The position numbers were made by a program, and so were the translations under genes. Shown piece by piece: positions 57,320 through 64,000 of a stretch of 64,000 bases of DNA. Source of the stretch: Microbacterium wangchenii. GTDB taxonomy: Bacteria > Actinomycetota > Actinomycetes > Actinomycetales > Microbacteriaceae. How positions within the stretch are numbered: the first letter of the stretch is position 1; each line of letters starts with the position of its first letter. The stretch spans positions 310,001 through 374,000 of the forward strand of contig NZ_CP038266.1 in NCBI RefSeq assembly GCF_004564355.1, written 5' to 3'. Under the pieces are notes generated by a model, which saw only the letters and a list, made by a program, of their open reading frames with translations, was not told where the DNA came from and made no database searches.

Positions 57320-58873
57320 ATGCGCATTCACGCCAGAACCACGCCGAGCAAGAACCAGCGCCGCGGGACGGGGCGCTGCCTCGGGGTGCTGTCCGCACTC
57401 GTCCTCACGGCAGGAGCGCTGAGCGCGTGCGACGCGACCGCTCGGGCACCGGTGGTGGACACCGCCGGTCAGGTCGAGTTCACCAACCCGCTCGCCATTC
57501 CACCGCTCGACCGCGGCACCGTGGCTTCCGACGGCGTGCGGGAGTTCGCCCTGCTCGCAGACGAGGGGACCACCGAGTTCACACCCGGGGTGCGGACGAC
57601 GACGTGGGGATTCAACGGGAGCTATCTGGGCCCCACGCTCGCGGCGACGATCGGCGAGCCGGTGAGAGTCCGCGTCGACAACGAACTCGCGGTGCCCACG
57701 ACCGTGCACTGGCATGGGATGCACCTCCCGGCGGAGATGGACGGCGGTCCGCATCAGGTTATCGATCCGAGTCAGACCTGGTCGCCCTCGTGGACCATCG
57801 ATCAGGAGCCGACGACGCTGTGGTACCACCCGCACGTCCACGGCGAGACCGAGGAGCACGTGGAGATGGGGCTCGCCGGGATGTTCCTCCTCGAGCCCCC
57901 CGACCCCGGCCGGTTCGGGCCGCCCCATAGCTACGGCGTCGACGACATCCCGGTCATCGTCCAGGACAAGCAGTTCACCGACGCGGGGCAGTTCACGCTG
58001 TCGACGCGAGGTTTCGTCGGCTCTCTGGGTGACACCGTGCTCGTGAACGGCACGGCGGCGCCGTATCTCGATGTGACGACAGAGCGTGTGAAGCTCCGGG
58101 TGCTCAACGCGTCGTCGGCGCGCACCTATCGGTTCGCATTCGACGATGGCCGATCCTTCGATCTCGTCGGTACCGACGGCGGGCTCCTCGAAGCACCACA
58201 CCGCACGGGGGAGGTGCAGCTGTCGCCCGGCGAGCGGGCCGAGATCGTCGTGCAGGTCGAGGCCGGAGAGCAGCCGGTGCTGCGCTCGAGCACGCCCGAT
58301 CTCGGCATGCCGGACGCGGTCGCGGAACTGAATGGAGGCGCAGACACCCTGGACGTCCTGCAGCTGCGCGCTGCATCTGTACTGGAGCCCAGCCAGCCGT
58401 TGGCCGATCGCTTCGCGGACATCCCGCGACTCGATGAATCCGATGCAGGGCAGGAGCGTCAGTTCGAGATGGACGGCCTGCAGATCAACGGTCAGTCCAT
58501 GCAGATGCACACGGTGAACGAGGTCGTCGAGGTCGACACGGTGGAGGTCTGGGCCGTGCGCAACCGCATGCAGTTCGCGCACTCGTTCCACGTGCACGAC
58601 GTGCAGTTCCACGTGCTCACCGTCGACGGGGAGCCACCGCCGCCCGAACTCGCCGGCTGGAAGGACACCATCTACACCCGCCCGGGAGTGCAGTACCGAC
58701 TCATCATGCGGTTCGAGGACTACACCGATCCCGACACCCCCTACATGTACCACTGCCACTTCCTCACGCATGAGGACGCGGGGATGATGGGCCAGTTCAC
58801 CGTGGTGGAGGACGCGTCGACCGCGCCGTCGACGATCCGCACGGAGGGCGCGGACCATGGCGCAGCCCACTGA
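57320..58873 (+). CDS. multicopper oxidase lipoprotein
   Basis: A 517-residue laccase or CueO/nitrite-reductase-like copper oxidase. Signal peptide with lipobox LSAC (Cys37) makes it membrane-anchored outside the cell. All four copper-binding motifs are present: HWHGMH, WYHPHVHG, HSFHVHDVQFHV, and YHCHFLTHEDAGMMG, including the type-1 copper Cys, His and axial Met. It may oxidise copper(I), phenolics or iron. GGGGAG precedes the ATG. Confidence 0.93.
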   Translation: MRIHARTTPSKNQRRGTGRCLGVLSALVLTAGALSACDATARAPVVDTAGQVEFTNPLAIPPLDRGTVASDGVREFALLADEGTTEFTPGVRTTTWGFNGSYLGPTLAATIGEPVRVRVDNELAVPTTVHWHGMHLPAEMDGGPHQVIDPSQTWSPSWTIDQEPTTLWYHPHVHGETEEHVEMGLAGMFLLEPPDPGRFGPPHSYGVDDIPVIVQDKQFTDAGQFTLSTRGFVGSLGDTVLVNGTAAPYLDVTTERVKLRVLNASSARTYRFAFDDGRSFDLVGTDGGLLEAPHRTGEVQLSPGERAEIVVQVEAGEQPVLRSSTPDLGMPDAVAELNGGADTLDVLQLRAASVLEPSQPLADRFADIPRLDESDAGQERQFEMDGLQINGQSMQMHTVNEVVEVDTVEVWAVRNRMQFAHSFHVHDVQFHVLTVDGEPPPPELAGWKDTIYTRPGVQYRLIMRFEDYTDPDTPYMYHCHFLTHEDAGMMGQFTVVEDASTAPSTIRTEGADHGAAH

Positions 58874-58968
58874 TGGCGCCGGCGGCCGGCGCGCAGACAC
58901 CGGCGAGGAATGACCGACTCGCCTCGCACGTTGCGCAGTGCACACGCGGGGGAATGAGTGGAGGCGGG

Positions 58969-59643
58969 ATGCGCATCGACGACGTGCGGATGGGGACGGC
59001 GGATGTCACGCAGGCGGCCGCGTTCTACCGCGACGTGCTCGACCTGCCGGTCGCGGTGGCCGGGCCGCGCGCCACGGTCACCGTCGGACGGAGCACCGTG
59101 ACCCTGGACGAGCGATTGCCGATCGAGGAGTCGAATCATCTCGCCTTCACGATCCCGAGCAATCGGTTCGCCGATGCCAAGGCGTGGCTTCAGCCCCGCG
59201 TCGAACTGATGTCGTGGGGTGGCGGTGAGAGCGAGCTTCGCCTCGGCGAGCCGTGGAACTCGGAGTCGCTGTACTTCCTCGGCCCTGATCGCGTCATCCT
59301 CGAGCTGATCACCCGCGCGCATCTCGATAATCCGTCGGAGGAGCCCTTCTCGGGTGCCCAGCTGCTGTGCGTGAGCGAGGTGGGCCTCGGTGCGCCTGAT
59401 GTCGGGCAGGCGTTCGCGAGCGCCCGCCGGACGTTCGGCGTCGAGACCTTCGCCGGCGAGTCCCGCCACTTCACCACCGCGGGTGACCAGGACGGCCTGC
59501 TCATCTTCGTCACCACCGGCCGTCCGTGGTTCCCGACCGCGGACATGGGTGCCCGCAGCGGCGGGGTCCACGTGACGATCAGCGGTGTGTCGCCCGGGGC
59601 CGTCACGTCCGAAGCCGGCTGGAGCGTCACCGCTCCGACATAG
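58969..59643 (+). CDS. VOC-family protein with two VOC modules
   Basis: A 224-residue protein: MRIDDVRMGTADVTQAAAFYRDVLDLP as the first module and LLCVSEVGLGAPDVGQAFASARRTFGVETFAGES as the second. The ATG at 58969 follows GGAGGCGGG; an in-frame ATG at 58954 is possible. It may be co-transcribed with the copper oxidase 95 bases upstream. The substrate is unknown. Confidence 0.82.
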   Translation: MRIDDVRMGTADVTQAAAFYRDVLDLPVAVAGPRATVTVGRSTVTLDERLPIEESNHLAFTIPSNRFADAKAWLQPRVELMSWGGGESELRLGEPWNSESLYFLGPDRVILELITRAHLDNPSEEPFSGAQLLCVSEVGLGAPDVGQAFASARRTFGVETFAGESRHFTTAGDQDGLLIFVTTGRPWFPTADMGARSGGVHVTISGVSPGAVTSEAGWSVTAPT

Positions 59644-59720
59644 GTTTCGAGGGTCTTCCTTCGCGGACATCCGGTGTCCTCGGTGAGGCGTAGCGTCCGC
59701 CAGATCTGAAGGAGGACACC

Positions 59721-60092
59721 ATGAACTGGAAGATCGAACTCATTTTCATTCCCGTCACCGATGTCGACCGTGCGAAGGCGTTCTACACGCACATCGGATT
59801 CGTCGCCGACTTCGATCAGCAGGTGAATGAGGAGTTGCGCTTCGTGCAGCTGACTCCGCCGGGCTCCGCGTGCTCCATCGCCTTCGGCACCGGGCTCGGA
59901 TCGGCCGTCGCCCCCGGCAGCCTGGATGTCATCCAGGTCGTCGTGCCTGACGCGGATGCCGAGCTCCTCCGGCTCCGTGAGCTCGGCGTCGACGCCGACG
60001 GCGTGGACGAGCAGGACTGGGGTCGGTTCGTGCGTTTCGCCGATCCGGACGGCAACTCGTGGACGCTGCAGCAGCTGCCGGCCCGACCCTGA
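59721..60092 (+). CDS. VOC-family protein
   Basis: A 123-residue glyoxalase-fold protein: LIFIPVTDVDRAKAFYTHIGFVADFDQQV, SLDVIQVVVPDADAELLRLRELGV, and FVRFADPDGNSWTLQQL. AAGGAGGAC precedes the ATG. It probably binds or modifies a small organic compound, as single-domain VOC proteins do. Confidence 0.87.
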   Translation: MNWKIELIFIPVTDVDRAKAFYTHIGFVADFDQQVNEELRFVQLTPPGSACSIAFGTGLGSAVAPGSLDVIQVVVPDADAELLRLRELGVDADGVDEQDWGRFVRFADPDGNSWTLQQLPARP

Positions 60093-60204
60093 AACGCCGG
60101 CGAGTGCGCGGCCTCGAATCCTCGCACCCCACCACGCATTAGCGCGGATTGACCAGGGGTTATCCGTCGCTGCAATGTCGGTGGCCCTCGTCAGAATAGG
60201 GGTC

Positions 60205-61629
60205 ATGGAGATCCTCGCCGACACCCTCCGCCACGTCGAGCAGCAGCTCGGCGAGGCCCTGGGTGCGGCGTTCGGAACCGATGAGCTCCGCCGGCTGGAT
60301 GAGGCCTCGGTGATGTCGCTCGTGGCCGCCGCGGCGGGCGTCGTGCACCAGGCCGAGGCGCTGCTGGTGGCGACGGTCGCGGAGGTGCAGGAGCGGGCGG
60401 ATGTCGCACCCTTCGCCGAGCGACCGACGACGCGGAACGGGTGCCGGTCGATGACGGAGCTCGTGCAGCGGACGACGCGGGAGTCCGGTCGCACCGTCGC
60501 CGACGTGCTGCGCGCGGCGCGCGCGATCCGCCGGCCCGTGTCGCCGTCGACGGGAGAGGTCCTCCCCGCGGAGTACCCCGCGATGCGGGAGGCGGCAGCC
60601 GCCGGTCTCGGGCTGGATGCGCTCGCCGCGGTCGCCGGCGCACTGGATGCCGCATCGTGCGCACCCGCGGCCCGCGCGGCGGCCGATCTCGAGCTGGCAG
60701 CATCCGCACGCGGCCTGGGTGCAGGCGGCGGACCGGCCCCGGACGCCGACGAACTGCGGCTGCAGGCGCAGGTGTGGGCGATGTACCTCGATCAGGACGG
60801 TGCCGAGCCGCGCGAATTCCGTGCGATGCGCAAGCGCGCCCTCACTGTGGGCGTGTGCCGCGACGGCATCGTGCCGGTCCGCGGCAATCTGCTACCCGAA
60901 GTGGCCGCGCAGCTGCAGCGGCTGTTCGACAGCGTCCTGAATCCCAAGGGCGATGGCCCGGAGACTCCGACGGGGCCGCGCTTCGCCGACGACGAACCGG
61001 TCGCTCCGCACGAAGACTCCGCCGACCTGCGCTCGCGCGCCATGAAGCAGCACGATGCCCTCGCGGCGATCCTCGCGGTCGCCGCACGCTCGGGCGCCCT
61101 GCCGACCATCGGCGGGGCCGCGCCCACGCTCGTGGTCTCCGTCGACGCACGCGACGCCCGCTCGGGCCGAGGGCACGCCCACATCGACGGATGCGACGAG
61201 CCCGTCTCGCTCGGGGTGGCTCGGCAGGTGGCGTGCGCCGGGGCCGTCGAGCGGGTCACGACCGACGCCGGGCGCATCCTGGCGATCGACATCCTCGACC
61301 GTGTCTTCGCCGCACATCAGCGCAAGGCGATCTCCCTGCGCGACGGCGGATGCGTCATCCCCGGCTGTCACGTCGCGGCCGCGTGGTGCGAGATCCACCA
61401 TGTCGTGGAGCACGCGGCCGGTGGGCCGACCCACACCGACAACGGCGTGCTGCTGTGCTGGTACCACCACCGCACGCTCGACTCGAGCGGATGGCGGGTA
61501 CGGATGCGCAACGGCGTTCCCGAAGTGCGGGGGCCGTCCTGGTGGGATATCTCGACGCAATGGCGGCCGACCACGAAATCGCCCGTGCGCTTGCGTCACG
61601 CGGTGCGTGCGCGCAGCCCCGGCGGCTGA
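60205..61629 (+). CDS. DUF222/HNH endonuclease-domain protein
   Basis: A 474-residue protein with an N-terminal DUF222 helical region (LGAAFGTDELRRLDEASVMSLVAAAAGVVHQAEALLVATVAEVQ) and a C-terminal HNH nuclease domain: GCVIPGCHVAAAWCEIHHVVEHAAGGPTHTDNGVLLCWYHHRTLD. This REP13E12-type family is abundant in actinobacteria, often in several copies per genome. No clear ribosome-binding site precedes the ATG. Its cellular role is unknown. Confidence 0.9.
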   Translation: MEILADTLRHVEQQLGEALGAAFGTDELRRLDEASVMSLVAAAAGVVHQAEALLVATVAEVQERADVAPFAERPTTRNGCRSMTELVQRTTRESGRTVADVLRAARAIRRPVSPSTGEVLPAEYPAMREAAAAGLGLDALAAVAGALDAASCAPAARAAADLELAASARGLGAGGGPAPDADELRLQAQVWAMYLDQDGAEPREFRAMRKRALTVGVCRDGIVPVRGNLLPEVAAQLQRLFDSVLNPKGDGPETPTGPRFADDEPVAPHEDSADLRSRAMKQHDALAAILAVAARSGALPTIGGAAPTLVVSVDARDARSGRGHAHIDGCDEPVSLGVARQVACAGAVERVTTDAGRILAIDILDRVFAAHQRKAISLRDGGCVIPGCHVAAAWCEIHHVVEHAAGGPTHTDNGVLLCWYHHRTLDSSGWRVRMRNGVPEVRGPSWWDISTQWRPTTKSPVRLRHAVRARSPGG

Positions 61630-61719
61630 ACGCGACCGGTACCTCGTGGATTCATAGCCTCTCCCGGAGTCAGATGCCAGTCCCCCGGGCGGGGAGATCC
61701 GAGTCCGTACCCTTGCGGG

Positions 61720-64000
61720 ATGGCGCGCGACGAGTTTCGGCCGGAGGACCTGTACACCGGCCCCATTGATCTGCCGGGAATGGCGACCTTGGACCACGAG
61801 GAGGCCGATCCCGAGAAGATCGAGATCAGTTACGACGAAGCGCGCTATCCCGCTCGTCCGCGGCGGCTGCGCCCGCGAGACCAGTTCCGCGGGGGGAGCG
61901 TGCGCCGCATCCGCACCGACCCGCGTACGGCGAACGGCACGAACCCCTCGTACGTCGAATGGCTCGTGCGGCAGTCGATGCTCAAGGATGCCGACGTCCT
62001 TGCCCGCCAACTCGCGGGCCAGCCGGCGATGTGGCGCAACGCCTATGCCCGACCCGATGCGCGACGGGCCATCGCGACCAGCGATGTGTGGTTCACGGCA
62101 TACCCCATCTCGCTCATCACGCGCCCGGGGCAGTCGTTCCTGGCGGCGCTCGGTGACGAGGAGCTGTGGGAGGCATTCGACCGCGTGGGCATCACCGCGG
62201 TCCACACCGGCCCGGTGAAGCGAGCCGGTGGCATCGCCGGATGGCGGGAGACCCCCAGCGTCGACGGGCACTTCGACCGCATCAGCACCGAGATCGACCC
62301 CGCGTTCGGCACCGAGGAGGAGTTCCGCGCGCTCTGCGACGTCGCGGACACCCACGGCGGCAGCGTCATCGACGACATCGTGCCCGGCCACACCGGGAAG
62401 GGCGCCGACTTCCGGCTCGCCGAGATGGGCTTCAAGGACTACCCCGGGATCTACCACATGGTCGAGATCCTCCCGGAGGACTGGGGGCTGCTCCCCGACG
62501 TGCCCGAAGGGGTCGACAGCGTCAACCTCGACCCCACGACCGAGCAGGAGCTCGAGGGGCGCGGCTACATCATCGGCGCCCTCCAGCGCGTCATCTTCTA
62601 CACCCCCGGGGTGAAGGAGACGAACTGGAGTGCCACGGCACCCGTGATCGGCCCCGACGGCATCACGCGCCGCTGGGTCTATCTGCACTATTTCAAGCAG
62701 GGGCAGCCCTCGATCAACTGGCTGGACCCGACCTTCGCGGGCATGCGCCTGGTCATCGGCGACGCCCTGCACTCCCTCGGAGAGCTCGGCACGAGCGCTC
62801 TGCGCCTCGACGCGAACGGCTTCCTCGGAGTTGAGAAGAGCGCGGAGGGCCTGCCTGCCTGGTCCGAAGGGCATCCGCTCTCCCACGCGGCGAACCACAT
62901 CATCGCCGGGATGGTGCGGAAGGTGGGTGGCTTCACGTTCCAGGAGCTCAACCTCACGATCGAAGACATCCGCGACACCGGGGCCGTGGGGGCAGACCTC
63001 TCCTACGACTTCATCGGGCGCCCTGGCTACCACCACGCTCTCGCGACGGGGCAGACGGAGTTCCTCCGGCTCGCGCTGACGACGTCGCTGGAGTTCGGCG
63101 TGCATCCCGTGCAGCTCGTGCACGGGATGCAGAACCACGACGAGCTCACCTACGAGCTCGTGCACTGGGCGACACGGCATGGCGACGATCTCTACCGCTT
63201 CCGCGGAGGCGAGATCACGGGCAGTCAGCTCGCCGAACTCGTTCGCGCCGAGCTCACCGAGGGGCTGACCGGGACGGCCGACTACAACCGCGTGTTCACC
63301 CAGAACGGCATCGCGTGCACGACGACCTCGCTCATCGCGGCCACGCGGGGGATCGGTCGACTGGACGACATCGCCGATGCCGACGTTCCCATCATCCGCG
63401 ACGCCCACCTGCTGCTGTGCGCGTACAACGCATGGCAGCCCGGCGTCTTCGCCCTCTCCGGATGGGATCTCGTGGGCATGCTCACCGTCCCCTCCGACGA
63501 GGTCGCCGATCTGATCGCGTCCGGCGACACGCGCTGGATCGAACGCGGGGCCCACGATCTGCTCGACGTGGACCCGAAGGCCACGCGCTCTGCGGCAGGC
63601 ATGCCGCGCGGGCGCGCCCTCTACGGCCCGCTGCCCGCGCAGCTCGACGATCCGGAGTCGTTCGCCTCGCGTCTTGCCGGCATCATCGACCTGCGCCGGG
63701 AGTACGGCATCGCGACCGCATCGCAGGTCGACATCCCCGAGGTTGCGCACGCCGGGATGCTCGTCCTCGTGCACCGCCTCGACGACGGCGACCCGGACGC
63801 GGACGCCCGGATGCAGGTGACCGTGCTGAACTTCTCGTCCGAGCCGACGGAGGGCACCGTGCGGTCGGAGCAGCTCGTGCCCCAGAGCGAGGTGGTGGAC
63901 GCCGCCTCCGGCGAGACCGTCGGACGCGTCGACGACCTGCAGAGCTTCGCCGTCTCGCTGCCCGCCTACGGGGCGCTCTTCCTCGTGCTGGAACCGGTGG
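61720..64000 (+). CDS. GH13 trehalose-synthase-like enzyme (cut by window end)
   Basis: At least 760 residues, still open at the window end. A glycoside hydrolase family 13 enzyme with catalytic nucleophile Asp in [14 protein letters not shown], the probable acid Glu in [12 protein letters not shown], and the third acid Asp in [14 protein letters not shown], the form typical of maltose alpha-D-glucosyltransferase (TreS) relatives. The C-terminal beta domain ([10 protein letters not shown]) is present. It should interconvert maltose and trehalose or act on related glucosides. The start at ATG 61720 is the first in frame. Confidence 0.85.
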   Translation, partial: MARDEFRPEDLYTGPIDLPGMATLDHEEADPEKIEISYDEARYPARPRRLRPRDQFRGGSVRRIRTDPRTANGTNPSYVEWLVRQSMLKDADVLARQLAGQPAMWRNAYARPDARRAIATSDVWFTAYPISLITRPGQSFLAALGDEELWEAFDRVGITAVHTGPVKRAGGIAGWRETPSVDGHFDRISTEIDPAFGTEEEFRALCDVADTHGGSVIDDIVPGHTGKGADFRLAEMGFKDYPGIYHMVEILPEDWGLLPDVPEGVDSVNLDPTTEQELEGRGYIIGALQRVIFYTPGVKETNWSATAPVIGPDGITRRWVYLHYFKQGQPSINWLDPTFAGMRLVIGDALHSLGELGTSALRLDANGFLGVEKSAEGLPAWSEGHPLSHAANHIIAGMVRKVGGFTFQELNLTIEDIRDTGAVGADLSYDFIGRPGYHHALATGQTEFLRLALTTSLEFGVHPVQLVHGMQNHDELTYELVHWATRHGDDLYRFRGGEITGSQLAELVRAELTEGLTGTADYNRVFTQNGIACTTTSLIAATRGIGRLDDIADADVPIIRDAHLLLCAYNAWQPGVFALSGWDLVGMLTVPSDEVADLIASGDTRWIERGAHDLLDVDPKATRSAAGMPRGRALYGPLPAQLDDPESFASRLAGIIDLRREYGIATASQVDIPEVAHAGMLVLVHRLDDGDPDADARMQVTVLNFSSEPTEGTVRSEQLVPQSEVVDAASGETVGRVDDLQSFAVSLPAYGALFLVLEPV

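Noticed and set aside
60892..63774. A 960-codon minus-strand frame across the HNH and GH13 genes
   Set aside because: Antisense to two well-supported genes and spans their boundary; no recognisable domain.

Overview
The window is high-GC actinobacterial DNA. The best phylogenetic marker in it, an RpoB of 1165 residues with a TTG start, together with DUF7882-type small proteins and a DUF222/HNH protein, points to the Microbacteriaceae, most likely Microbacterium. No rRNA gene or complete tRNA gene is present. Most of the left two thirds reads as an accessory island; the right third (about 42.6-64 kb) reads as ordinary chromosome.

Region 1 (about 0.5-12.6 kb) is a tightly coupled minus-strand operon of an actinobacterial conjugative (ICE-type) transfer system: single-stranded DNA-binding protein, HNH-like protein, VirD4/TraG coupling ATPase, ParA-like ATPase, VirB4-like ATPase, SCO6880-like protein, VirB6-like channel protein, VirB2-like small membrane protein, M23 peptidase and a VirB8-like anchored protein. 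Nearly all neighbours overlap by a few bases. A divergent winged-helix gene sits at the promoter end. No relaxase is visible. Region 2 (12.8-20 kb) is partly degenerate: a hydrolase, a drug-type ABC ATPase with a truncated permease, LacI and MFS remnants, a regulator/membrane-protein pair and an aldo/keto reductase. Near-identical palindromes lie before the ABC ATPase gene and the regulator/reductase pair.

Region 3 (19.2-28.4 kb) is the most striking. A three-gene operon (S-adenosylhomocysteine hydrolase-like protein, adenosine deaminase, nucleotidyltransferase) is divergent from a complete rpoB that is not followed by rpoC. This RpoB has Gln and Asn at the positions equivalent to E. coli His526 and Ser531, the two best-known rifamycin-resistance positions. 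It looks like an acquired second, rifamycin-insensitive beta subunit, comparable in principle to rpoB2 of Nocardia. A glycolipid-binding-domain gene, a TetR regulator and a VOC protein follow.

Region 4 (29.4-42.6 kb) shows tandem integration at a tRNA-Ser gene. Three copies of the same 26-bp tRNA-Ser 3' end lie at 30408, 30873 and 42427, with matching 'right end' repeats before the first and third and matching integrase-side repeats after the second and third. The element between copies two and three carries a frameshifted tyrosine integrase, a SulP transporter with a MerR regulator, a cluster of small paralogous proteins, an orphan ctaD and a truncated asnB. A decayed IS3-family element interrupts its left end.

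Region 5 (42.6-64 kb) holds regulator/target pairs (TetR-SDR, HxlR-flavin/luciferase fusion, TetR-MFS, TetR with a four-gene redox operon), VOC proteins, membrane proteins, a multicopper oxidase lipoprotein, a DUF222-HNH protein and a trehalose-synthase-like GH13 enzyme cut by the window end.
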